Shown: positions 45,201 to 56,500 of the stretch, one piece after another
Numbering within the stretch: the first letter of the stretch is position 1
How the letters are laid out: each line of letters opens with the position of its first letter
Origin: Chromobotia macracanthus
Lineage: Eukaryota > Chordata > Actinopteri > Cypriniformes > Botiidae
Assembly: GCA_036877525.1 (NCBI GenBank)
Contig: JAZGTH010000089.1
Span: 902,001-966,000, forward strand
Direction of reading: 5' to 3'
DNA length: 64,000 nt
The notes under the pieces: model-generated
Database searches by the model: none
What the model saw: the letters and a program-made list of their open reading frames with translations, nothing else
What the model was told of the DNA's origin: nothing
Program-made: the position numbers and the translations under genes

Positions 45201-47529
45201 GGGTATGTTGCAATACAAAACAAATGCACAAAGTACTAACATAAAATTGTTGGATTATTTTCTCTGTTCTTATCTATGTTTTTCTCTGCAGGACAGCGTA
45301 TCGGTGCACCGGCCGAGTTTCTATGCTGATCGTTTTCAAAAGTTTATGTGCACCACAGTCTTCAAAAAACATCCGCGTAAGTTTGGTTTCCAGACTGAAA
45401 TTAAGGACATTTGTAGTGAATCCATTTAAAAGGGTCACAGAAAACTGGAAAATACCAAGACATTCAAGGCGATTTATAGAAATTGCCTTGAAGTTGACTT
45501 CTCCTATTTTTTTTTTTAAATCCATATACATGATCACAAATGTCTGAAAATACTGAAAATTCATCAGTCAGAAAGCTTAGAAACATGCTAGTACATTAAT
45601 TCTTGCATCATCTTTTTACATGGTGGGTCTGTTTGCGTGTTATATGACTATAGCATGCAGGTAAACTTAACTATTCATTATAGTCACTGTATTCATTATT
45701 CAGTATATAAAGATTCACAAGCACACCACTGTGGTTCTGAACACTAGAGAATGCCAAATGATTACACACACTGACACAATCTCTCTCTTACTCCACACAT
45801 TAAAATGTGCAATCTGCTAATGCAAGTTCTGTTTTTATTTTTGTTCACTTGCTCAATCATCAGGGGAAATATGAATGTGGAAGTCAATTCTCTGTTTTTC
45901 ATACTTAGTGAAAACGTCTCCCTCCAAGAAGAGTCGAGGTGGAGTTGTGCCGACTGTGAGAAAAGCAAACGCTGCAGTTTCTTCCCTACAACAATCCCTT
46001 CCTGGAGCAGCAGCAGCACAAACAAGCCTTGAACAATCCCAGCCAGTGGCCCAAATGCTCCAGCAGAACACAGACCGGCCGTCGGGCTCCAGCAGTGGGG
46101 CTGCGTCTCTTGGCTCAGACACACCATCAGACGAGGGTATGAGACAGAAGAAGACATTGAGAGAAAGATAAGCAGTGTAACTAAAAGAGATAAGAGTGAA
46201 TTGTGCTTGCCAGTATCTTTCACTCAGGATAAGAATGTCTAGAAAAAGCTGTGAATGTAAACTACATTTTTCTAGTCTTTTTTGTTCAGTAAACAGATTC
46301 TGAGGTATTTTTAGTAGGTCACTAAATATGCAAATCAGGTGAAAAGTTAATATAGTATGTAGTTGCTTGTTTTAAACAGTAGGGTTAGGCAAAGATGGGA
46401 AATTATTCCAAGATGGAATATTACAGGATTATATTACAGAATTCAATGGAAATTCTGGGTAATTTTCAGTGTCATATAAAACCAAAAACATTCCTTGACA
46501 TGACTTGTCTTCATCTGTGGCCATAATTCCCAGGTATTCTGGCAAATTCCCATTCAGTATCCAAAATTACTGGAATTTTGCAACCCTAGTAAATAGTGAG
46601 CATTGTTTCAGTGTGTTATAATCTATATAATCTGTGTGTCTATATAATCATTATCGACTGAGGAGATTTCACTGTTTTCTCTTTTCAGGTGTGCCGATGG
46701 CTCGCCCTGACCATCTGCAACATCAGGTAACTGATGATGATGATGGCACTAGTAGCTCAGCTGATACAACCCTCTCTGCAACCTCTCCTGTGGGCTCTAC
46801 AAACATTCCAGCTCTGAGGTGTGTGTGATGCCTAGACATGCTTAGATATATATTGTATGTGCTGGAAAGATTTCATTAATTCAAAGACATGTATGTGATT
46901 TCACGTGCATTCATCACATTAATGTATGAATTACGGTTTCATTACAGACATAAAAACACTGATGTAACTTCCTGTTTTTTTTTTCAATTGTAGCAGTACA
47001 GCTGTTAAGTCATCAGGGGAAAGTCTGAATGTGGAAGTCGTTTTACTCAGTGAGACGGTTCCTCAGACCAGCACATCAGAAGTAAGAAACATTTTCTTCT
47101 AAACAAAACATTTAGGACGCTTAATATTTAAAAAATGTTTCTTAAACGTCCTCTGTAGCTGGTGGGGTTACATGGAGCAGGTCACCTCGTGGGTGTCGCC
47201 ATGTTGTGATCATGTGACCGGCTGAATACTTCATCTCTGTAATGTTTCAGTGATATCAGTAAATAACAATGTGTGATGCATTCATGCTGCATTTTTACAG
47301 CTAACTGTTAAGAGTCTAAGATTATTGCTATAATGGCCAGCATGGCATAAACAAAAAATAAGCTTAGAGTCATTACTCTAAACTGCTAACACATTGATTA
47401 TGTGAATCCAATGGGATCACGCTTTGTGAAAATGAGATCTTTCCTTGTAAAGATCTCCCATGTGAATGCCTGTCTCTTACAACCACATACTTTGGGGAAC
47501 AAATGTGAATTGTTTTTCTTTTGCAGTGA
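39578..47529 (+). CDS. pip5k1a: Phosphatidylinositol 4-phosphate 5-kinase type I alpha
   Basis: It makes PI(4,5)P2 from PI4P at the plasma membrane and in nuclear speckles. Fifteen coding exons join in phase: 39578-39623, 40974-41008, 41364-41453, 41899-42029, 42726-42843, 43009-43161, 43616-43915, 44537-44733, 44990-45073, 45154-45202, 45292-45376, 45909-46136, 46689-46818, 46994-47081, 47527-47529; 578 aa. Key features: GASGSLFYV (155-163) with IIK172 as ATP-binding lysine, DLKGSTYKRRAS, MDYSLL (299-304), IGIID (Asp379, metal-binding), and the specificity loop SVSVHRPSFYADRFQKFM. The Ser/Pro/Gln-rich C-terminal tail (about 430-578) is poorly conserved, as usual. The last coding exon starts directly with the stop codon, so the protein ends TSE. 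The start MASSGVVSADGPSS is chosen by splice phase; MASLE in exon 2 is a possible internal start. The isoform assignment (alpha) rests on the psmd4 neighbour and sequence. Confidence 0.93.
40568..40638. other. Two adjacent perfect palindromes in pip5k1a intron 1
   Basis: The first has 17-bp arms (CTAATTTTCTAAAAGTC, 40568-40584, and its exact reverse complement, 40587-40603) with a 2-bp centre. The second, CTGCTGAATATTCAGCAG (40621-40638), is a perfect 18-bp palindrome. Between them CTGCTGATATT partly repeats the second. Such arms can extrude as cruciforms or form RNA stems. Confidence 0.85.
42030..42354. repeat. GT-rich minisatellite with CC interruptions in pip5k1a intron 4
   Basis: About 325 bp consist of GTGTGTGT runs interrupted by CC at 8, 10 or longer intervals (units such as GTGTGTGTCC). 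It begins exactly at the donor of exon 4 (CCCAG/GTGTGTGTCC), so the splice site is the first repeat unit. Long open frames through it on both strands are artefacts. Confidence 0.95.
44117..44393. mobile_element. MITE-like hairpin element in pip5k1a intron 7
   Basis: The core CATCCTCATGTCATTCCA and AAACCTGTCTGACTT is mirrored by 'aagtcatacaggtttggaat' and 'gaacatgagggtgagaaaat', giving an overall fold-back. It ends 'aactatcgctttaag'. It belongs to the same family as the elements at 23564 and 30587. Confidence 0.75.
46378..46591. mobile_element. Inverted-repeat element ending GGAATTTTGCAACCCTAGT
   Basis: The ends 'agtagggttaggcaaagat' and 'ggaattttgcaaccctagt' are imperfect inverses, and the inner part repeats 'ttattcc'/'ggaata' style motifs. 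It resembles a common vertebrate/fish MITE. It lies in pip5k1a intron 12. Confidence 0.55.
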
Positions 47530-49310
47530 AAGACGGTGATTAAGAGAGACAAAATAAAGTCCTCACGGACAAAGATTTCCTTGTTCAAGGACATCTGAAG
47601 AAGAAAGAAAACAAACATATAATATGGAGTTGCCTGGAACACCTAGAAAAGTGAAAACTAGAGAATCTGGAATACAAACAATTACAGAGAACTGCACATG
47701 GTCATACAACTGCAGAAACCCAAAGATATTTTTCCTTTTTAATATATTTATGGATGTCAGCAGGACAGCAACAAATATTGCTGCTAAGAAATGGAGCCCA
47801 AAGACAGATGTTACTTTTGTACCTACAGAGTGAGATCCCTGTTCATACAGCTGTTAAATAGGGTCAGAAAAAGCAGGGCCATTCATCATGTTCACAGCAG
47901 AAGCGATGACAACTTCAGATCATGTTACTCGTGTCTTTCAAAGTACCTCATTGACAGTTAAGAACATTTTGTAATGGACCTAATTCAACCATCCAACACA
48001 GTGCAGTTCTTCCCCTCTTATGCTGTCAAGGAGACCAATGTGAAATTAAAATTTCAGAATTACATGATGTTTACGTTAAGGGGAAAGAATTTTGCTTTTC
48101 ATTTTACAGACAATGAGAAAGATTATCTAGAAGAAATGTAAAAACCGTATCAGGTTGCCCGAACAATCATGTTTTTAAGTCTGAGAACAGTTGGAATTAG
48201 AAAAAGATTGAAACGCAGTACTGTAACATGGGACGTTTGAGTGAGTCTTATCCGTATGAGTAATTTTGCCTGTTGTTAACAGGACACTTCACTGCGCATG
48301 ATGCCTGTAAAATCACAGTATATAGCATCTCTCAAACAACAGTCTGCAGTGTGTGACTTTGTCATTTTTACTTCTTTCAGTCTATGCTGCCGTTTGAACC
48401 AAAAAAAAGAATTCTTCCAGTTTTATTTGTAGTGTTAGCTTGTAAATTTGACAATTTAAATATGGTGGGAAAGATCACTTTTGTGTAAACAATGTTAATG
48501 TAATACCCCATCTGAAAGACCAATTGTAGTATTTTGGGTTGCGGGACTAATGATTTTTAGATGATATTTTGTTTAGCATTGAGGTATGTTTTTTTTTAAG
48601 GGCACAATGAGAGTTCATGCTTGCAGAGTAACTACTGTAAAATGTATAACATCTAGTATTTATACTGTCTTTGAGTTTTTATGAGATGAGTGATATGGAT
48701 TGTGTAATACAGAACGTCTTTATAGCCACTTTTTTGTGGAATTGAAATCAAACTAAAGCCTGAACCGAAGTGCTAGTTTTATATTTACAGTTTTACAATA
48801 TGCACATGCAGTTATTTAGTCAGTAGTAAAGATGCAAATATTTTAAATATGGATAAGTATGGATGTCGCTGGATTTTTTCATACGTGTGACTGTTTTATA
48901 AGCGTAAGGTTATAACATTCCTGTACACAATCATATTTATTTGTTTGCATGTAATTTATTTATCTCAACTTCCAAAATGTCTTGTAGGTGTTGATGCAAC
49001 AAGGTGTCAGCCCTGACATCTGGTGGTTGTGTAAATCTGGTGTTCAACAAAGGTTAGAAACTGAGTACACTCAAGATCTGGGATTCTTGTGCAATTGCTG
49101 TTTACTTTTGAGAGTGCTGCCTTATCTTTATTGTCTTACCAAACTGAGAATTATCTTAAGTGTTTGTTTTAAATCGAACTCTCCCATAGTCTTACAATTC
49201 CTTAATGTATTTTTGGATGATGTAAGGCTATTATTAGCACAATCTTGGTATCTGTAATATTTCATGTTATATGCAAATAACTGAAATAAAATGAAAACAA
49301 ACTGACGAGG
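47530..49310 (+). other. pip5k1a: 3' untranslated region of pip5k1a
   Basis: AATAAA motifs occur near 47551 and at 49285-49290. The last would give a 1.75-kb 3' untranslated region, and no gene with family resemblance is seen in between. Confidence 0.5.
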
Positions 49311-49343
49311 TTTGTTATGTTATGCTCACGTTTGGTTAGGTTT

Positions 49344-49428
49344 CATGAATGAATGAATGAATGAATGAATGAATGAATGAATGAATGAATGAATGAATGA
49401 ATGAATGAATGAATGAATGAATGAATGA
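49344..49428. repeat. AATG tetranucleotide microsatellite
   Basis: About 21 units of GAATGAAT type lie between the end of pip5k1a and the psmd4 promoter. Confidence 0.95.
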
Positions 49429-49499
49429 GGTTTTTAAAGCGTGACCTCCAACCATTAGGGGGCGCAATACAGCTCGTATATTACGCTGCGTCCGCTAGA

Positions 49500-49616
49500 G
49501 AAGCAGAGACGCATCTGTCAGCCAATCAGATTTGGCGATACATAAATAATTGGAGTCCAACCAATCAGCGACGCCGTAGCTTTGGCGAAACGACTAGAGG
49601 ATTTCCAAGATGGTGC
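49500..49616 (+). promoter_or_regulatory. psmd4: psmd4 promoter with two CCAAT boxes and a YY1-like start site
   Basis: CCAATCAG occurs twice (49521-49528 and 49561-49568), 40 bp apart. The start codon is embedded in CCAAGATGGTG, which matches the YY1-type element common in housekeeping and proteasome promoters with very short leaders. There is no TATA box. The first intron begins 26 nt after the A of ATG. Confidence 0.6.
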
Positions 49617-49839
49617 TGGAGAGTACAATGGTGTGGTAAGTAATAAACAAATGAGCCGTTTTAGCTCTATTTGTGCTTTCTTTGTAGTGTTTACATATTC
49701 TACATATTTGCAAACATGTATTTATGTTATTATGCCACACGATTTAGCCCTCAGTTGAGAAACAGTAAGAGAAATGATAGCCCGGTCTCTGGTCACAGCG
49801 ACATTTTCATGAGTCATTATCAAGCAGGCAGATGATCAT

Positions 49840-49871
<32 letters not shown>

Positions 49872-52436
49872 AAAATGATGTCAAACAGATCAAAAAAGCA
49901 CGAGAGCCATAAATAATATGCACTACTTAGTGAACTCTGATAGCACCTTATTTCGCTGTTAGTGCTACTGTGAGATCTGTGGCTGTGTTTCATAACCTTG
50001 TGAACTGCCTACCTAGACTGCATGTTTGCCCACCAAATGCTGTGCAGATCTGTATTGCATGTGTAATAGGTCCTATTTTAAGTGGTTTTATTTCAAGTCT
50101 AGCACATACTGATCGTCTCCGCTTGTATTGACAGTGTGGACAACAGTGAATACATGAGGAATGGAGATTTTCTGCCAACTAGATTACAAGCCCAACAAGA
50201 TGCTGTCAACATTGTCTGTCACTCCAAGACCCGTAGCAACCCAGAAAACAATGTGGGCCTTATCACAATGGCCAAGTAAGTGTGTATCTCTGTGTGTTTT
50301 CTTTATTTTCACATGCATAATGTGATGTGCATTGTGTGTGTATAATAATGCACATCTGTTGGTCTTGAGCAGTAATTGCGAGGTCCTCACTACTTTAACA
50401 CCAGACACTGGCCGCATACTCTCAAAGCTCCATGCTGTTCAGCCACAGGGCAAAATCTCCTTTTGCACTGGCATACGGGTGGCACATGTATGTATATATT
50501 CATCACAGAGGCTTACAGTGTAAAGGTGGTGTATTAATTAGCTAACATCTGCATTTGTGAATGTTTATGCCTAGTTGGCACTCAAGCATAGACAAGGCAA
50601 GAACCACAAGATGAAGATTGTTGCTTTTGTGGGCAGCCCAGTGGAGGACAATGAAAAAGATGTGGGTTTTCTTCATGAAGAGAATATATTTTTAATCATT
50701 TGAGGTTACAGATTTCAGGGTTGGTTACAGATACTTTTCTCCAAATCTTTTTCACAGCTGGTGAAGTTGGCAAAGCGATTGAAAAAAGAAAAGGTTAATG
50801 TTGATGTAATCAATTTTGGAGAAGAGGTAACTTTCTGTTTATTTTTGTTTAATATTCAGTTTTGATGAATGTTTAATGGTTTATCTTTTAATCAATCTAT
50901 TCAGCAGGCCAACACAGAGAAATTGACTGCATTTGTGAACACTCTGAATGGAAAGGAGGGCACAGGTTCTCACCTGGTCACGGTTCCCCCCGGGCCCAGC
51001 CTCGCTGATGCTCTGCTTTCTTCTCCCATCCTGGCTGGTGAGGGTGGTACCATGATGGGCTTGGGTGCGAGTGATTTTGAGTTTGGAGTCGACCCCAGTG
51101 CTGATCCTGAGCTGGCTCTGGTGAGATACAATTTAACCTCTGGTAGAATGACACATTTTTGCAGTTCAGTTTGGTGATGCTAGTGGCACAGAAGAACAGC
51201 TCAAATTATGAATCAATATTATAAGCTTACCGTTGTAAATCAGTGTAAGCTAAGGGGATAGTTTTGAACACTGATCTGGCATGTACTTGGTAACATGAAT
51301 GCAAGTTGTAGAATTTGAACTGTTTCTTCAACAAGCCGAACAATTTGTAGAATACAGCTCTGTGCAGTCGCACTTTCTGTGTATTCTGTATGATGTTAAA
51401 TATAAAAATACTCATTGGAGTTTTTTTCAACTCTCTTTTTTACAGGCTCTTCGTGTATCCATGGAGGAGCAAAGGCAGAGACAGGAAGAGGAGGCTCGTA
51501 GGGCAGCTGTCCAATCAGCAGCTGAGGCTGGAATTCCCACCTCGGCTGATGGTCAGTATTTACAGCATGCGATGTTTGAAATGGGGAAAGTAAAGGGAAG
51601 GACGCTTGTTTGAGTCATAAGTTTTCATCCTTTTGCTTTTAAAAGAGGAGTTAATCACAAAAAGTTTAGTTTGTCTTGTTTAATTAAAGCTTTAGCTAAA
51701 TGACTTTAGCTTAAATCATTTCTCTTTTCTAAAACAACCAATAAACATGGTCAAATACGTTTTAATTCTGTATCAGTTATTGATTCTTACAGTCTAGATT
51801 CTTTTGGATTCCCATTGCAGACAGAAACTTGATTTTTATTGTCACCTGTTACTCCTCTCAGATTCAGAGGAAGCTCTTTTGAAGATGTCTGCCTCTCAGC
51901 CTGAGAGTGGTGTGGCTGCACTGCCAGACTTCAGCAGCATGACGGAGGAGGAGCAGATAGCCTACGCCATGCAGATGTCCCTGGCGGGTGGAGGTTTGTT
52001 CGCTTCTGTTGTACCTTCCTGCCCAGATCTAAATTTTATTTTTCCAGGCAATCTTAGATCATATTTTGAGGCAAAGATGCACCATTGACTGTCTCTCTTA
52101 TGTTAGAATTTGGTGAATCCATGGATACAGGAGCTCCAGCAGATACTGCTGAATCTAAGGTAGTTTATAGACTTTTTAATTAACATTGTGGTAATGTACT
52201 TACAAAAACTGTTTTTCCTTATTATACATGCCTCTGATTAATTGGCTTTTCTTTTGAAATGACAGGAAGAGGATGATTATGATGTAATGCAAGACCCAGA
52301 ATTCCTTCAAAGTGTTCTGGAGAACCTGCCTGGGGTTGACCCCAACAACGAGGCCATCCGCAACGCCATGGGTTCCCTGGCCTCTCAGAGCGGAAACAAA
52401 CAAGAGGGGAAAAAGGATGATGAGAAGAAGAAATAA
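49610..52436 (+). CDS. psmd4: 26S proteasome non-ATPase regulatory subunit 4 (Rpn10/S5a)
   Basis: This is the ubiquitin receptor of the 19S proteasome cap. Ten exons: 49610-49635, 50135-50275, 50373-50487, 50575-50661, 50758-50826, 50905-51120, 51446-51551, 51862-51993, 52107-52159, 52266-52436; 371 aa. The N-terminal vWA domain (about 2-188) begins [20 protein letters not shown] and is nearly unchanged from mammals. Two ubiquitin-interacting motifs follow: UIM1 at about 211-230 ([20 protein letters not shown]) and UIM2 at about 281-300 (EEEQIAYAMQMSLAGG). The acidic end EEDDYDVMQDPEFLQSVLEN is the conserved region after UIM2, and the Lys-rich tail ends EKKK. Exon 6 may begin at either of two adjacent CAG acceptors (QANTEK or ANTEK). 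All phases agree and no damage is seen. It could be one of two fish paralogues. Confidence 0.95.
49840..49874. repeat. AAT trinucleotide microsatellite in psmd4 intron 1
   Basis: About ten AAT/TAA units with one TAC interruption. Confidence 0.9.
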
Positions 52437-53598
52437 ATACTGTGACTGATCACAATTGATATATAAGCCATTTGGTATGTGCAAAGCAAATTAAGCGAAA
52501 CTCAAGTGGCCAGCAGAAGTCCTTTAAAAAACATACATCTGATGTTTTGGCATTCTAGATGCATACAGTTGCTGAAACATTCACTACCAGTTGTGTGGTA
52601 CCGCAAAAAGTCACACATGGCTTGCTAATGGTATTTTTCCCTTATGCTGTATGCGTAACTGATTAAATATTTGATAAACCAGTGCAAAATGTTATCTATA
52701 GTTTTTTCTGTTGCCATTAAAATGGTCATATCTGCTCGGTTTCTTTTTTTGAAACATTTTAACATTTGTTATTGTGTTTTAACTACAAAATGCTACACAT
52801 TGGCTGTTTTTGTACGCTGCAACAGTGCAAGACTGTCAACATTCTTGGTGATGTTACAATAGGAAAAAACAAGTAGCAGTTTTCTTTTATTTGGAAAAAA
52901 ACTAGATTACAATGAAAACATGGCATCTTTAAAACCTATCATTTCAAGGCATGTTTCAAAGATATTCTAAAAACAACTATGCATTTTCATTTTACAATAT
53001 TTATATATTTGTTCCAACCAAATATTCATATAGCAACGGTCAAGGTAACCCATATCTAACTGCCTTTTTAGTTTTAGAGTTCTACGTTGGAATGTGCTGA
53101 GAACACAATATTTTTACATGGGCAGGATTAGCAGGCTATGTAGGTTTATGAGAAGCTATTTACAAGTCCTTAAAATGTATGTACAGTATATGAACCTGAT
53201 ATATGTATCGAGAAAGATAAAACCTTACACCCAAACCTCGCACTGAAGGCACATGTGGAGATCTAGATAAATGTGCACAACACAGATGACTGACATAAAG
53301 CAGTGATTAAATGACTCCAGTAGTACAGTATTGTGAGCACAAACCTTTTCATAATCTGTTAAAACATTTAAAATGACACACCTGAGGGTTTAAAGCGCCT
53401 GGCTGGAGGAGTTGCAATGCTACGGTTGTCACCAATACAGACAAAGTTAAAAGCCTATGATATTTTCAGCCAATATCTGTCTACATAAACATGCAAAAAC
53501 AAAACTTCAGAATTGTGAAAAAGCTAGTGTAAATTCGGTTAGTGAGTTCTTACAAAAACATCTAACATTACCTGGAATGAAACAAGCTATAATAATGA
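52437..53598. other. Convergent 3' regions of psmd4 and the zinc-finger gene
   Basis: An ATTAAA near 52717 (+) could end psmd4 transcripts, and AATAAA on the minus strand at 52891-52886 could end the zinc-finger gene. The two signals are less than 200 bp apart. No other gene is seen. Confidence 0.5.
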
Positions 53599-56500
53599 TC
53601 AGTGGACTTGTACATATGTATCCCCCATTGCATGAAGTATGTAATGTTCGTAAAGGCCCAAAACACTGGTTAGTTTTTCAGTACAATCTGCACATTCAAA
53701 ACTCTCCATTGACTCTTCATGAGGCACCCCCATGTTAATGCTGGTCTCCACAAACGCAGGCCTCCTCCGATGCTTATGGCTGTAGTGATATTTATTCTGA
53801 ATATTATCATTTGCCGTGTCCTTTATGCTCTCACTGGACTTCAGGTTAGTGGTTTCCTGACCTGATGTGGTCTGAGGTAGATGTGATTTGTCAGATTGAG
53901 AGGCTACAGGTAGCACCTCTGTAGATCCTTCATTGCTGTTTGAGGGGTTGGAGTCTGGAATTTCTGGACTGGTATTCTGAGAGTCCGAGATGACCTTAGG
54001 TACATTAGAACCCAAACGAATACCCTGATGTCTTGTTCTCGATAAACTAGGGGGCACGTAGAGGCTGTCAGGGTGGGAATAACGATAAAGGCTCTTGTCA
54101 TTAGGAATTCCATCCAGTTTGAGGTTTGATACATGATTTGTGCGAGTAAGGGGAATGACAGGTTGTTTATCAGTACAAGAACCTGATGCTTCTGAGGTAG
54201 ACTGAACTGCCGGACGGACTTTAGTCTTTGCATCCCTGGAATGGCATATCTGATGAGCATAGAGCAAATCTCCAGTAGAAAAACAAGCTTTGCATCGTTT
54301 GCATTTGTGGGGGAAATCGAGCGGTTTAGGCGCAATGTCGGGCAGCGGCAATCCATGATAAATGCCATGCGTTTTCAAGTGTTGCTGTAAGGCTCTTGTA
54401 TTTGTGAATGACACACTGCAGAGGAGACAAACGTGAGAGGTAGAACCATTGTGCAGAAGACTGTGTCTGATCAGGTTTCTTAAACTACTGAAGGTCTTAG
54501 AACAGACATCACATTTGAGACTTTGACAAAGTTGATGAGACTCAGACTGGTGAGCCTGTAAGCTTTCCTCCTGGATGAAGGTTTGGGGACAGAGTGGACA
54601 TGCATACGGTCTCTGAACTGCATGTTCCAACATATGCTCTTTATAAGAGCCAAAGAAGCGAAACTGCAAACTGCACTGTGTACAGGAGTAGCATCTGCCT
54701 TTTAGGCGATGACGTCGCTGATGCAACCATAGTTTACTCCAACTTTCAAAGAACTGTCCGCAGTGAGTGCAAGTGTATCTAAAACCAGGAGCATGTGTCT
54801 GCATGTGTGTCTGCAACATCCTGTATCGCTCAAAATGCTGACCGCAACGTGAACACCGAAACTTCCAAAGGCTCGGAGAGATTTCAATACATTCTAGACA
54901 GTCATTTGAGGAAATATAGCTAATTTCAGAATGAGCAGGTGATTGGGCAGTTTGGAGTTTGATAAGTGATTGATTAGAATGATTTTCAGGAAGTTCTGAA
55001 AGACCTGTGGCTCTTGTTTGTGTAGATTCCATTTCCAGAGTGGTCGGTGTTTGTGAATTCAACTGATATTTTGTACTTGGCGAACTATGAGGAAGAAGAT
55101 CTGAGGTATTTTTTGAAATACTAAGGGAGTCAGGGCGAGTTTGGTGAAAGCCCTGCATGATTTCAGAGATGGATGATCCACAGGTTTTCTCCTCCCCACT
55201 GGTCTGACAGCACACCTTGCAATGAACATGGACCTCAGAATCCTTCTCATAACACTGTCCACAGGAGAAACAAAGGTATGGAGATGAGCTGGTGTGAGTT
55301 TGAAGGTGAAGGGTGTACTGACACCATTTCTTAAAAAGTTGTTTGCATATTTGACACCTAAAGAAAACTGGTGTGTTCACTTGACCATCAACTCCTTGGC
55401 TTACAATGAAGCCCTCAATGTCACCGTTGTCCCCATCGTTTCTCCTTGCAATGCATGTTTTGGATGCCTGATGTACACGCAGTGCAGGCAGGGCACTAAA
55501 AGCATGACCACAGTGACTGCAGGAAAACGGGGTCTCACCTGTGTGGTCTTCAGAATGCTTTTTCAGTGCCTTCAGCTGATGAAAACCTTTTCCACAAATA
55601 GAACAAGCATATGGCTTAACAGGCCAGTGCTTTCTTTCATGAACAGCGAGGCTTGAAGATTTCCAAAACGTCTTCCCACAGTCTTTACATCGCAAGAGCT
55701 TCTCTACTTCATGTTTGTGCATGTGAATTCTCAATTTGACATGGTTTACGAAGCAGGTCTTGCAGAACTTGCAAATGTGGCCCCTGTAATTGTTTGGGTT
55801 TTTTGAAGACACATCTGAAGAAGTTTCTTTCTTGATCTTCTGAGGTTCAGTGTTCACTTCAGATTCCTGCAGGTGGACTTTAAAATGACACAGCAAAGCT
55901 TCTCTCTGCAGGAATGTTTGGCTACAACAAGGGCAGGGAAAAGCATCTGGCTGCTTGTGTATGTTTTGGTGAGCCTTCAGTTTAGACAGCTGAGCAAAGG
56001 TGTGACCACAGGACCTGCATTTGTAGGGCTTTTCACCCGTATGAATGCGTTGATGAGTGACATATGCTGTAATGTGCCGATAGGAAACACCGCAGTATTT
56101 GCATGTGAGAGGTTTCTTTGCCATTTCTCTTGTCTTGGAACCTCTTCTCTTGACCTTAATCGACTTGTTTGGTATCACAGTGTGGTCTTTACTATACTGT
56201 GTGAAACCATCCACCTTCTCTACTGTATACAGTTGAAATGCATTATCCTTATGAGCCATCTCTGTCTCGGGTGAGTTATCAAGTCCATTCTTTTCTGACA
56301 TTTCCATACAGGGTTCTTTATCTGCTTCCTGAGTACATCTGAGTTCAGTATATGCTTTGCTTTTTGTATCCAGAAGAATTGGTTTTCTCTCCACTTTAGT
56401 TATCTCACTGCCAGGAAGAAAGCCAGAGGTTTCACTACAGACTGAGGACAGGTGAGTTGAAGAACTACATATCTCATTATAACTCTTCTCTGATGAAAAC

